64,000 nucleotides of DNA, taken from positions 434,001 through 498,000 of the forward strand of contig NZ_VYQE01000001.1 in the NCBI RefSeq assembly GCF_008710275.1. Reading direction: 5' to 3'. Under the pieces are notes generated by a model. It searched no databases. It saw nothing but the letters and a program-made list of their open reading frames with translations, and was not told the origin of the DNA. Positions within the stretch are counted from its first letter, which is position 1. Every line of letters starts with the position of its first letter. This DNA comes from Histidinibacterium aquaticum. Lineage in GTDB: Bacteria > Pseudomonadota > Alphaproteobacteria > Rhodobacterales > Rhodobacteraceae. Shown here one piece after another: positions 16,614-24,885 of this stretch. Made by a program: the position numbers and the translations under genes.

Positions 16614-17593
16614 GACGCATGCTCCGCAGACTTGAGAATGACCCGGCCCTTCGTGCGCTCTCCCCGCGCGTTGAAGGCCACGGCGATGATGATGGCCGCG
16701 CCCGAGATCGCCATCTGCCAGAAGGGCGAGATCCCGGCGACCGGCAAGGCGTTCTTGATCGTACCGAGGAAGAGCGCGCCGAGGACGGCGCCACCCACGG
16801 TCCCGATGCCGCCGGCGATGGAGATGCCGCCGATGACGCAGGCCGCGACGACGTCGAGCTCGAAGCCCTCCGCCACGTCCGTATAGGCCACCGCGTAGCG
16901 GGCGACCCAGAGATAACCGCAGAGCCCCGCAAGCCCGCCCGCGATGGTGAAGGCCGTGAAACGCGTCCGGCCCACGTCGATGCCGGTGTAGACGGCGGCG
17001 TGAGGGTTACCGCCGACCGCGTAGAAGGCCCGCCCAAGCGAAGTGCGGGTCACGAGCACGATGAAACCGAGGATGATCGCCACGGCGACCCAGGCCATCA
17101 CCGGCAGGCCCAGGATCTCGAACCGGGGCAGCCCCTTGTAGGCCGCGCTCATCTCGTGGCTGTTGATCCACTGCCCGCCCGAGAGGATGAAGATCAACCC
17201 GCGGTAGATGGTCAGCGTGCCCAGCGTCACGACGATGGGGGGGATGTCGAGCTTCCACACGAGGATGCCGTTGAAAGCGCCCATGACCAGCCCCATGCCG
17301 ATCGCCATGGCGATCAGGAGCGGGACCGGGATGCCGGGCATCGCCGCATTGACCATCGCCGTCGCCATGCCCGTGAGGGCGAGGTTCGACGCCAGCGAAA
17401 GGTCGATGCAGCGGGTCAGGATCACCAGCATCTGCCCCAGCGCCAGGATCATCAGGATCGCCGTGTCGTTGAAGACGGAGGCGAGGTTGCCCGGCGCCGC
17501 GAAGCCCGAGAACCGGGACTCCACCAGCAGCACCAGGGCGATCAGGGCTGCGGCGAGGATAGCCTCGCGCGATTTCAACAGGCCCGCCATCAT
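16610..17593 (-). CDS. rhaP: Rhamnose ABC transporter permease RhaP
   Basis: The 327-residue inner-membrane protein belongs to the same BPD_transp_2 permease family as RhaQ. It shows the RAFYAVGGNPHAAVYTGIDV coupling segment and VIGGISIAGGIGTVGG, with about nine helices. ATG codons at 17593 and 17590 are both possible; the first overlaps the rhaT stop as ATGA. It forms a heterodimeric channel with RhaQ and is driven by RhaT. Confidence 0.9.
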   Translation of the reverse strand: MMAGLLKSREAILAAALIALVLLVESRFSGFAAPGNLASVFNDTAILMILALGQMLVILTRCIDLSLASNLALTGMATAMVNAAMPGIPVPLLIAMAIGMGLVMGAFNGILVWKLDIPPIVVTLGTLTIYRGLIFILSGGQWINSHEMSAAYKGLPRFEILGLPVMAWVAVAIILGFIVLVTRTSLGRAFYAVGGNPHAAVYTGIDVGRTRFTAFTIAGGLAGLCGYLWVARYAVAYTDVAEGFELDVVAACVIGGISIAGGIGTVGGAVLGALFLGTIKNALPVAGISPFWQMAISGAAIIIAVAFNARGERTKGRVILKSAEHAS

Positions 17594-19134
17594 GCCGCCT
17601 CCTCACCATAGCCGGCCGCCGCGCGCACGAGCGCCTCGGGCGACAGGTCGTCCTTCGGGTATTCACCCACCATCCGGCCCTCGCGCATGACCACCACCCG
17701 GTCGGACATGCCGAGGATCTCGGGAATTTCCGAGCTCACCATGATGACCGAGAGACCCTCGCGCGCGAGTTCGGCCATGAACTCGTGGACCGCGGCCTTC
17801 GAGCCCACGTCGATGCCCTTGGTGGGTTCGTCGAGGATGATGACCTTGGGCTTGGTCGCGAGCCATTTCGCGATCACGACCTTCTGCTGGTTGCCGCCCG
17901 AGAGCTCTCCCACAGGCTGGTCGAGCGCCGCGGCGCGCAGCTCGAGCCGCTGCGTGTACTCGCGGGCGAGCTTGAACTCCTCCGCCATGCGCACGAACCC
18001 CCGCTTCGAGGTCCGCCCGAGGGACGGCAGTGTCACGTTCTGGAAGATCGGCATGGCGGTTATCGCGCCTTGCCGCCCGCGGTCCTCGGGCACGTAGACG
18101 ATGCCTTGATGGATCGCGTCGGCGGGCGAGCGTATCTCCGCGGCGCGGCCCTCGATCTGGACCGAGCCGCCCGATGGCCGGGTCACCCCGAAGAGCGCCT
18201 GCATGAACTCGGACCGCCCTGCCCCGACCAGCCCGTAGAAGCCGAGGATTTCTCCCCGGCGCAGGCTGAAGGAGATATCGGCGAACTCGGTCGGATGCGC
18301 GTAGCCCTCGACCCGCAGAACCTCTTCGCCCGGCTGCGACTGGCGCTGCGGGAAGATGGTGTCGACAGAGCGGCCGACCATCTTTTCCACCAGCGCGTTC
18401 TCGGACGTCTCCGAGATCAGGCCGGCATCGACCATCTCGCCGTCGCGGAAGACCGTGTAGCGGTCGGCGATCCGGAACACCTCGTCGAACTTGTGGCTGA
18501 TGAAGAGGATCGCCTTCCCCTCCCCCTTCAGCCGCTCGACGAGGTCGTAGAGTTCCTCGATCTCGGTCTGGCTGAGCGATGCGGTGGGCTCGTCCATAAC
18601 GACCACCCTCGCCTCGATCGACAGTGCGCGCGCGATGGCCACCAGGTGCTTGTTGGCGATCCCGAGTTCGCGCAGGACCACCTTCGGATCGATGCGTGCG
18701 CCGATCCGCTTGAGGATCTCGGAGGCCTCCCGGTTCATCCGGGGCCAGTCCACGAGCCCGAAACGGCCGCGCGGCGCATGCCCGAGGAATATGTTCTCGG
18801 CGACGGACAGCTCGTCGAAGAGCACCGTCTCCTGGTGAATGGCGGTCACGCCGGCCTCGGCCGCGTCGTTGGCCGTCGGGAACCGCGTGGGCGAACCGTC
18901 GATGACGATCTCGCCGCCATCGGGTTGGTAGATCCCGGTGAGGATCTTCACCAGAGTCGACTTGCCGGCGCCGTTCTCGCCCACGAGCGCGGTCACCTGC
19001 CCCGGATAGAGCGCGAGTTCGACGTCCGAGAGCGCCTTCACGCCCGGGAACGACTTGCTGATCCCGCTGAGCCGGAGCACCGGGTCTCGCTCGGAGACGG
19101 GCTCGACGGCCGCGGATTGTGTGTTCTGCTGCAT
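17590..19134 (-). CDS. rhaT: Rhamnose ABC transporter ATPase RhaT (double ABC domain)
   Basis: The 514-residue cytoplasmic ATPase has two ABC halves, as in RbsA and XylG. The first has Walker A GENGAGKST (about residues 52-60), a Walker B VVMDEPTASL and the switch His in ISHKFDEV. The second has the usual degenerate P-loop GLVGAGRSEF, the signature LSGGNQQKV and Walker B IILDEPTKGIDVG. It powers L-rhamnose import with RhaS, RhaP and RhaQ. Despite the symbol, it is unrelated to the Escherichia coli RhaT symporter; the name follows the rhizobial locus. A GC hairpin lies in the 63-bp gap after rhaS. Confidence 0.93.
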   Translation of the reverse strand: MQQNTQSAAVEPVSERDPVLRLSGISKSFPGVKALSDVELALYPGQVTALVGENGAGKSTLVKILTGIYQPDGGEIVIDGSPTRFPTANDAAEAGVTAIHQETVLFDELSVAENIFLGHAPRGRFGLVDWPRMNREASEILKRIGARIDPKVVLRELGIANKHLVAIARALSIEARVVVMDEPTASLSQTEIEELYDLVERLKGEGKAILFISHKFDEVFRIADRYTVFRDGEMVDAGLISETSENALVEKMVGRSVDTIFPQRQSQPGEEVLRVEGYAHPTEFADISFSLRRGEILGFYGLVGAGRSEFMQALFGVTRPSGGSVQIEGRAAEIRSPADAIHQGIVYVPEDRGRQGAITAMPIFQNVTLPSLGRTSKRGFVRMAEEFKLAREYTQRLELRAAALDQPVGELSGGNQQKVVIAKWLATKPKVIILDEPTKGIDVGSKAAVHEFMAELAREGLSVIMVSSEIPEILGMSDRVVVMREGRMVGEYPKDDLSPEALVRAAAGYGEEAA

Positions 19135-19165
19135 GACTGCCTCGGAAGGGCCGGAACGAGAGGAT

Positions 19166-19188
19166 GGGCCCGGCGAGACGCCGGGCCC
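19166..19188 (-). promoter_or_regulatory. Intercistronic stem-loop between rhaS and rhaT
   Basis: A perfect 9-bp GC stem (GGGCCCGGC with GCCGGGCCC, loop of 5 nt) lies 10 bp downstream of the rhaS stop and upstream of rhaT. No T-run follows in the leftward direction, so it is probably an mRNA 3'-end stabiliser or partial attenuator that lifts the RhaS level above that of the membrane components. Confidence 0.7.
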
Positions 19189-19197
19189 GAGGGAACA

Positions 19198-20196
19198 TCA
19201 GAAGATGTCCTTGTACTCGTCGATGTTGCTCGCGTCGTAGGTGAAGGGCTCGCTCATCGCCGCGGTGTTGTCGTCGTCGAGCGTGGCGGTGCCCATCCGG
19301 CCCATGCCGATCTCGGCGCCCGGCTCGGCGGTCGCTTCGTCGGTGGCGAGGTTGTAGGCCAGCATCGCGGTGGCATAGCCCAGGTCGACCGGGTTCCAGA
19401 TCGCGAAGCTCTCGGAGGCACCGCTCTCGATGGCGCCGGCCATCTCGGAGGGCAGGCCCAGGCCCGTGACGTTCACTTCACCCACCTTGCCGGCGTCCTG
19501 AACCGCCTGTGCGGCGGCCACGATGCCCACGGAGGTCGGCGCGATGATCGCGTCGAGGTCCGGGTAGGACTGCATGAGGCCCTGCGCTTCGCGGTAGGAC
19601 TTGTCGGCCAGGTCGTCACCGTAGACCGTCGCGACGACCTCGATGTCCGGGTACTGATCCATGACCGCGTTCATTTCCTCGATCCAGGCGTTCTGGTTCG
19701 TGGAGGTCGAGGTGGCCGAGAGCACGGCGACCTGCCCCCCTTCGGGCATGTGGTCGGCGGCGAGCTTGATGATCGTCTGACCGATCAGCTCGTTTGAGGA
19801 CGGCGCGAGGTGCATCTCGCGGCCTTCAGGGGCGACACCGGAATCCCAGGAGATCACGGTGATGCCGCGCTGCATGGCGCGCTGCAGGGCCGGAACCACG
19901 GCGTCGGGGTCGTTGGCCGAGATCGCGATCGCGTCGACCTGCTGGGCGATGAGGCTGTTGATGACCTCGATCTGGCCCTCGGCGGTGGTGCTGGTGGGGC
20001 CGGTGTAGATGATCTCGGCGTTGCCGAGTTCCTCGGCGGCCTCCTCGGCGCCGCGGGCGGCGGCCTCGAAGAACCCGTTGCCGAGGCTCTTGGCGACGAG
20101 CGCGATGCGCACGTTGTCCTGCGCGATGGCGGCCGTACCGCCCATCAGGGCGCCGGCGAGAGTCAGCCCGGCGGCCAGTTTCGTGAAGAGTTTCAT
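19198..20196 (-). CDS. rhaS: Rhamnose-binding periplasmic protein RhaS
   Basis: The 332-residue secreted receptor has a signal peptide (basic start, Leu/Ala core, probable cleavage near AIAQ at residue 25). The mature protein is a ribose-binding-type (Peripla_BP_4) domain: IALVAKSLGNGFFEAAARGA at the start, IEVINSLIAQQVDAIAISAND, and VISWDSGVAPEGRE in the sugar site. It delivers L-rhamnose to RhaPQT. The ribosome site GGGAGGTAAG is strong, and a stem-loop follows the gene, consistent with high expression. It follows rhaR by 42 bp in the same direction. Confidence 0.93.
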   Translation of the reverse strand: MKLFTKLAAGLTLAGALMGGTAAIAQDNVRIALVAKSLGNGFFEAAARGAEEAAEELGNAEIIYTGPTSTTAEGQIEVINSLIAQQVDAIAISANDPDAVVPALQRAMQRGITVISWDSGVAPEGREMHLAPSSNELIGQTIIKLAADHMPEGGQVAVLSATSTSTNQNAWIEEMNAVMDQYPDIEVVATVYGDDLADKSYREAQGLMQSYPDLDAIIAPTSVGIVAAAQAVQDAGKVGEVNVTGLGLPSEMAGAIESGASESFAIWNPVDLGYATAMLAYNLATDEATAEPGAEIGMGRMGTATLDDDNTAAMSEPFTYDASNIDEYKDIF

Positions 20197-20238
20197 TGTC
20201 TTACCTCCCTAACGATGAAACCGGAGTTCCCCCGCCGG

Positions 20239-21045
20239 CTACCCGGCCGAGGGCATCTCCTCCTCGTGGGCGCGCGTCGGCGCCACGATCAGTCGCACGT
20301 CCGCGCTCTCGAGGAGTGCGGCGTGCCTGTCTTCGAGACCGTCGTCGGTGATCACCGTCCCCACCCGCTCCAGCGGGCAGAGGATCAGGCTCGACCGGCC
20401 CGCAAATTTCGAACTGTCGGCGAGAACCACCAGCTCCTCGGTCTGGCCGATGAGCTTCTCTTCGGCCTGGATGATGAGGGGGTCGGTCTCCATGATCCCG
20501 ACCGGGGCGATGCCCTGGCAGCCCATGAACATGCGCCGCGCGTAGAAATTGCGCGTGACGTCGTTGTCGAAGGGGCTGAGGACGATGTTCTGCTCGCGGT
20601 AGATCGTTCCTCCCGAGAGCATGACCGTGTTCTTGGAATGCTTGAGCAGGTGTTCCGCGATCGGGAAGCTGTTGGTGAAAACCTGGCAGCGGCGATTGGC
20701 GAGCGGATGAACCATCTGGAACGTCGTCGTCCCGCCGTTGATGATGATCGGGTCGCCGTCTTCGCAGAGCTCGACCGCCGCCTTGGCGATGGCGCGCTTC
20801 TGCGGGGCATAGTGCGACTGGTTGACCGAGAAAGGCCGCCCGGCCAGTCCCGGGAAGGCCGGCGGCGCCACGGCCTCTGCCCCGCCCCGCACGCGGCGCA
20901 GCTTCTTCTGCATGTGAAGGGTCGCGATGTCCCTGCGGATTGTCGCCTCCGAGCTTTCCGTCATCTCGACCATCTCCGCGACAGTGACGACAGGCTTCGC
21001 CTGGACAGCGGAAATGATGAGCCGGTGGCGCTCGGATTCGTGCAT
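20239..21045 (-). CDS. rhaR: DeoR-family repressor of the rhamnose locus (RhaR)
   Basis: The 268-residue regulator has an N-terminal DeoR winged helix (RHRLIISAVQAKPVVTVAEM and SEATIRRDI at about residues 26-34) and a C-terminal DeoR sugar-phosphate sensor domain with INGGTTTFQM and VLADSSKF. I start at ATG 21045, preceded by GGGAGG, rather than 21075. It heads the leftward unit and diverges from rhaD. By analogy with the rhizobial rha locus it should act as a negative regulator, probably binding the inverted repeat at 21087-21164 and released by a pathway phosphosugar. It is unrelated to the AraC-type RhaR of enterobacteria. Confidence 0.92.
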   Translation of the reverse strand: MHESERHRLIISAVQAKPVVTVAEMVEMTESSEATIRRDIATLHMQKKLRRVRGGAEAVAPPAFPGLAGRPFSVNQSHYAPQKRAIAKAAVELCEDGDPIIINGGTTTFQMVHPLANRRCQVFTNSFPIAEHLLKHSKNTVMLSGGTIYREQNIVLSPFDNDVTRNFYARRMFMGCQGIAPVGIMETDPLIIQAEEKLIGQTEELVVLADSSKFAGRSSLILCPLERVGTVITDDGLEDRHAALLESADVRLIVAPTRAHEEEMPSAG

Positions 21046-21086
21046 CGTGTCCTCCCTGTCGCCGAGCATCGCCACTCAAACCGATC

Positions 21087-21164
21087 ATTGTCAATCATAA
21101 ATGATCGATACCGATTATTCTGCACCTGCAAAATGATCGCATGTGATCGTTTATGATTGACAAT
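21087..21164. promoter_or_regulatory. rhaR-rhaD divergent control region with inverted repeat
   Basis: Two perfect 15-bp arms, ATTGTCAATCATAAA (21087-21101) and its reverse complement (21150-21164), are separated by 48 bp that contain further TGATCG copies. Each arm contains a TTGACA hexamer pointing outwards (21089-21094 leftward, 21157-21162 rightward), with weak -10-like GATGCT and GATGGT elements 18 and 17 bp further on. This layout would let one repressor close both promoters. Confidence 0.65.
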
Positions 21165-21233
21165 GACGGGTGAGGCCGGGATGGTCCGCGGGAACGATGT
21201 GGGGCCGAGTCCCGGCCCGATGGGAGGAAACCG

Positions 21234-23336
21234 ATGTCACAGACCGCCGCCGGGTCCCGGCTCCAGAACCTTTGGGACGACGCCAAGGCCGCCTCGATGT
21301 CCGAGCCGGAGAAGCTCCTCTACCGCTCGAACCTGCTGGGCTCCGACAAGCGCGTCACCAACTACGGCGGCGGCAACACCTCCGCGAAGGTCACGGAACG
21401 CGACCCCCTCACCGGCGAGGACGTCGAGGTGCTCTGGGTCAAGGGTTCCGGGGGCGACATCGGCACCATCTCCATGGACGGTTTCGCCACGCTCTACATG
21501 GACAAGCTGCGGGCGCTGAAGGACCTCTACCGCGGCCCCGAGCACGAGGACGAGATGGTGGGCTACCTGCCCCACTGCACTTTCAACCTGAACTCCCGCG
21601 CCGCTTCGATCGACACGCCGCTGCACGCCTACGTCCCCCGCAAGCACGTCGACCACGTCCATCCCGACGCGATCATCGCCATCGCGGCCTCGGCCAACTC
21701 CAAGGAACTCACGCAGGAGATCTTCGGCGACGAGATCGGCTGGCTTCCGTGGAAGCGTCCCGGCTATGAACTGGGCCTCTGGCTCGAGGATTTCTGCAAG
21801 AAGAACCCCGACGCGAAGGGCGTCGTGCTCGAAAGCCACGGCCTCTTCACCTGGGACGACGACGCCAAGGCCTGCTACGAGCTCACGCTCGAGATCATCA
21901 ACAAGGCCATCGCCTTCTTCGAGGAGAAGACGGACGGCATTCCGGCCTTCGGCGGCAAGACCCATGAGACACTGCCCGCCGACGATCGCCGCGCCGTCGC
22001 CGCGCGCCTGATGCCCGCGATCCGCGGCTTCGTCTCCGGCAACCAGCACATGGTCGGCCACTTCGACGACCAGGACGCCGTTCTGGAATTCGTCAACGCC
22101 AAGGACATGGAGCCGCTCGCCCGCCTCGGCACCTCCTGCCCCGACCATTTCCTGCGCACCAAGATCCGCCCGCTCGTCGTGGACTTCGACCCGGCCAAGC
22201 CGGACATCGATGCCACCGTCGAGAACCTGCGCGGCATGGTCGAGAGCTACCGCGACGACTACGCGGCCTACTACGAGCGCTGCCAACACGAGAACAGCCC
22301 GCCGATGCGCGACCCCAACGCGGTAGTCTACCTCGTCCCCGGCGTCGGCATGATCACCTTCGCCAAGGACAAGGCCACCGCCCGCATCTCCGGCGAGTTC
22401 TACGTGAACGCCATCAACGTCATGCGCGGCGCCCACGCGGTCTCGGAGTACCGGGGCCTGCCCGAGCAGGAAGCCTTCGACATCGAGTACTGGCTGCTCG
22501 AAGAGGCCAAGCTCCAGCGCATGCCCAAGCCCAAGAGCCTCGCCGGACGCGTGGCGATCGTGACCGGCGGCGCGGGCGGCATCGGCTCGGCCACCGCCGC
22601 GCGCTACCTCTCCGAGGGCGCCTGCGTCATGCTCGCCGATATCGACCCCGACGCGCTGGAGGCCACGCGAGAGCAGCTTGCCGGCAAGTTCGGCAAGGAC
22701 ATGGTCCGCACCGTCAGCATGGACGTGACCTCCGAGGACGCGGTGATCAGCGCCTACGGCGAACTCGCCGTCGAGTTCGGCGGCGTCGACCTCGTGGTCT
22801 CGAATGCCGGCATCGCCTCCTCGGCCAAGATCGAGGACACGACGATGGAGCTCTGGAACCGCAACCAGTCGATCCTCTCGACCGGCTACTTCCTGGTGGC
22901 GCGCGAGGCCTTCAAGCTGCTCAAGCAGCAGGGCATCGGCGGGTCGATGGTCTTCGTGGCCTCGAAGAACGGCCTGGCCGCCTCTCCCGGCGCCTCGGCC
23001 TACTGCACCGCCAAGGCCAGCGAGATCCACCTCGCCCGGTGTCTGGCGCTCGAGGGCGCGCCCGACGGAATCCGCGTCAACGTGGTCAACCCCGACGCCG
23101 TCCTGCGCGGATCCCGCATCTGGACCGGCGAGTGGCTCGACCAGCGCGCGTCGACCTACGACCTGGACAAGGAGGGACTGGAGGAGATGTACCGCCAGCG
23201 GTCGCTGCTTAAGCGCTCCGTCCTGCCAGAGGACGTGGCCGAGGCCTGCTACTTCTTCGCGGCAGAGGTGAGCGCCAAGTCCACGGGCAACATCATCAAC
23301 GTGGACGCGGGCAACATCCAGTCGTTCACGCGGTAA
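21234..23336 (+). CDS. rhaD: Bifunctional rhamnulose-1-phosphate aldolase / short-chain (lactaldehyde) dehydrogenase
   Basis: The 700-residue cytoplasmic fusion splits L-rhamnulose-1-phosphate to DHAP and L-lactaldehyde and probably oxidises the aldehyde to L-lactate with NAD. The N-terminal class II aldolase domain (about residues 20-400) shows NYGGGNTS and zinc-binding HVDHVHPD with a third His in ESHGLFTW. The C-terminal SDR domain (about residues 435-700) has the nucleotide motif TGGAGGIGSA, SNAG, and a YCTAK catalytic Tyr/Lys pair with the Ser in VASKN. Its strong GGGAGGAAAC ribosome site is preceded by the divergent rha promoter. The length matches this fusion family (about 690-700). 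Confidence 0.95.
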   Translation: MSQTAAGSRLQNLWDDAKAASMSEPEKLLYRSNLLGSDKRVTNYGGGNTSAKVTERDPLTGEDVEVLWVKGSGGDIGTISMDGFATLYMDKLRALKDLYRGPEHEDEMVGYLPHCTFNLNSRAASIDTPLHAYVPRKHVDHVHPDAIIAIAASANSKELTQEIFGDEIGWLPWKRPGYELGLWLEDFCKKNPDAKGVVLESHGLFTWDDDAKACYELTLEIINKAIAFFEEKTDGIPAFGGKTHETLPADDRRAVAARLMPAIRGFVSGNQHMVGHFDDQDAVLEFVNAKDMEPLARLGTSCPDHFLRTKIRPLVVDFDPAKPDIDATVENLRGMVESYRDDYAAYYERCQHENSPPMRDPNAVVYLVPGVGMITFAKDKATARISGEFYVNAINVMRGAHAVSEYRGLPEQEAFDIEYWLLEEAKLQRMPKPKSLAGRVAIVTGGAGGIGSATAARYLSEGACVMLADIDPDALEATREQLAGKFGKDMVRTVSMDVTSEDAVISAYGELAVEFGGVDLVVSNAGIASSAKIEDTTMELWNRNQSILSTGYFLVAREAFKLLKQQGIGGSMVFVASKNGLAASPGASAYCTAKASEIHLARCLALEGAPDGIRVNVVNPDAVLRGSRIWTGEWLDQRASTYDLDKEGLEEMYRQRSLLKRSVLPEDVAEACYFFAAEVSAKSTGNIINVDAGNIQSFTR

Positions 23337-23343
23337 TCGGGGC

Positions 23344-23402
23344 GGTGCGTGCCTGGCACGCACCCCACCGCACACTTGTAGGGTGCGTGCGCGCCGCGCA
23401 CC
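23344..23402 (+). repeat. Two related GGTGCGTGC hairpins between rhaD and rhaI
   Basis: The 79-bp gap holds two hairpins that share the unit GGTGCGTGC (23344-23352 and 23382-23390). The first has a perfect 9-bp stem with a 3-nt loop (23344-23364). The second has an 8-bp stem with one G-T pair (23382-23402) and ends directly before the rhaI ribosome site GGGAGGAG. I recall similar palindromes as dispersed intergenic repeats in Rhodobacterales, but could not check this. Confidence 0.75.
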
Positions 23403-23415
23403 GGGAGGAGAGACA

Positions 23416-24693
23416 ATGATCGACGCCGACGTCCTTCAGCAATCGAACGAGGCCGCCGAGGCCGACCTGCGCGCCGACTACGACTCGCTCGGCGAGCGCC
23501 TGGCCCGCCGCGGGATCGACATCGCGGCAGTGAAGGAAAAGGTCGCCGGCTACGGCGTCGCCGTTCCCTCCTGGGGCGTCGGCACCGGCGGGACCCGCTT
23601 CGCGCGCTTCCCCGGCCAGGGCGAGCCGCGCCACGTCTTCGACAAGCTCGACGACTGCGGCGTGATCCACCAGCTGACCGGCGCGACGCCCCGCGTCTCG
23701 CTGCACATCCCGTGGGACGACGCCGACCCCTCCGACCTGCTGGCCAAGGCCGAGCAGACCGGCCTCGGGTTCGACGCGATGAACTCCAACACCTTCCAGG
23801 ATCACGAGAGCCACCCGCTCTCCTACAAGTACGGGTCCCTCTCGCACACCGACGCGGCGGTGCGCCGGCAGGCGGTGGAGCACAATCTCTACGTCATGGA
23901 GCTCGGACAGAAGATCGGCTCGAAGGCGCTGACCGTCTGGCTCGGCGACGGCTCGAACTTCCCGGGCCAGGTCAACATGACACGCCAGTTCGAGCGCTAT
24001 CTCGAAAGCACCAAGGAGATCTACAAGGGGCTCCCTGGCGGCGACTGGCGTCTCTTCACCGAGCACAAGATATTCGAGCCCGCGTTCTACTCGACCGTCG
24101 TGCAGGACTGGGGGACCAATTACCTGATCGCCCAGGAACTCGGCCCCCAGGCTCAGTGCCTCGTGGACCTCGGGCACCATGCGCCCACGGTGAACATCGA
24201 GATGATCGTCGCCCGGCTGATCCAGTTCGGCAAACTCGGCGGCTTCCACTTCAACGACAGCAAGTACGGCGACGACGACCTCGACACCGGGTCGATCGAT
24301 CCCTACCGCCTCTTCCTCGTCTTCAACGAGCTGGTCGATGCGGCCGACACGCCCGGCTTCGACCCCGCCCACATGCTCGATCAGAGCCACAACGTGACCG
24401 ATCCCATCGAAAGCCTGATGATGTCGGCCATGGAGGTCCAGCGGGCCTACGCCCAGGCGCTGCTGGTCGACCGGCGGGCGCTCGCCGGGTTCCAGGACGA
24501 GAATGACGCGCTCATGGCAAGCGACACGCTCAAGCGGGCGTTCCGCACCGACGTCGAGCCGATCCTCGCCATGGCGCGTCTCGAGCGCGGCGCGGCCATT
24601 GATCCGATCGCGGCATATCGCCAGGGCGGCTACCGTGCCCGGGTCGCTGCGGAGCGCCCCCAGAGCGCGGGCGGCGGCGGTGGCATCGTCTGA
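23416..24693 (+). CDS. rhaI: L-rhamnose isomerase (RhaI)
   Basis: The 425-residue cytoplasmic enzyme interconverts L-rhamnose and L-rhamnulose with a metal cofactor, and is of the rhizobial/Pseudomonas stutzeri type. Metal-site segments of this TIM-barrel family are visible: FTEHKIFEPAF with the bridging Glu, LVDLGHHAP and FHFNDSKYGDDD. The start is ATG 23416 after GGGAGGAG, not the upstream in-frame codon at 23383, which falls in the hairpin. It is downstream of rhaD in the same direction. The C-terminus ends in a short Gly-rich run. Confidence 0.95.
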   Translation: MIDADVLQQSNEAAEADLRADYDSLGERLARRGIDIAAVKEKVAGYGVAVPSWGVGTGGTRFARFPGQGEPRHVFDKLDDCGVIHQLTGATPRVSLHIPWDDADPSDLLAKAEQTGLGFDAMNSNTFQDHESHPLSYKYGSLSHTDAAVRRQAVEHNLYVMELGQKIGSKALTVWLGDGSNFPGQVNMTRQFERYLESTKEIYKGLPGGDWRLFTEHKIFEPAFYSTVVQDWGTNYLIAQELGPQAQCLVDLGHHAPTVNIEMIVARLIQFGKLGGFHFNDSKYGDDDLDTGSIDPYRLFLVFNELVDAADTPGFDPAHMLDQSHNVTDPIESLMMSAMEVQRAYAQALLVDRRALAGFQDENDALMASDTLKRAFRTDVEPILAMARLERGAAIDPIAAYRQGGYRARVAAERPQSAGGGGGIV

Positions 24694-24885
24694 GCCCAAG
24701 GGCTCGTCCGGCAGACGGGCCTCCAGCATCGGTTACTGCGGGCTCGCACGAGCAGTGCGGGTCGAGGAAGGCTGAGCGACGCGTCCGTGGCGCCTGTCGC
24801 TCCGCCCCTCCTTATTGGACCCGGCCGACTTCGATGATAGCCAGACCGAAATCAACTGAGCGCCACCGGGAATAGGATAAAAGAT

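Noticed and set aside
23337-23415. The paired hairpins between rhaD and rhaI as the start of a CRISPR array
   Set aside because: There are only two imperfect units, no regular spacer length and no cas genes.
24701-24721. An 8-bp stem after rhaI as a terminator
   Set aside because: The stem contains a G-T pair and no T tract follows; it is mentioned only as a weak structure.
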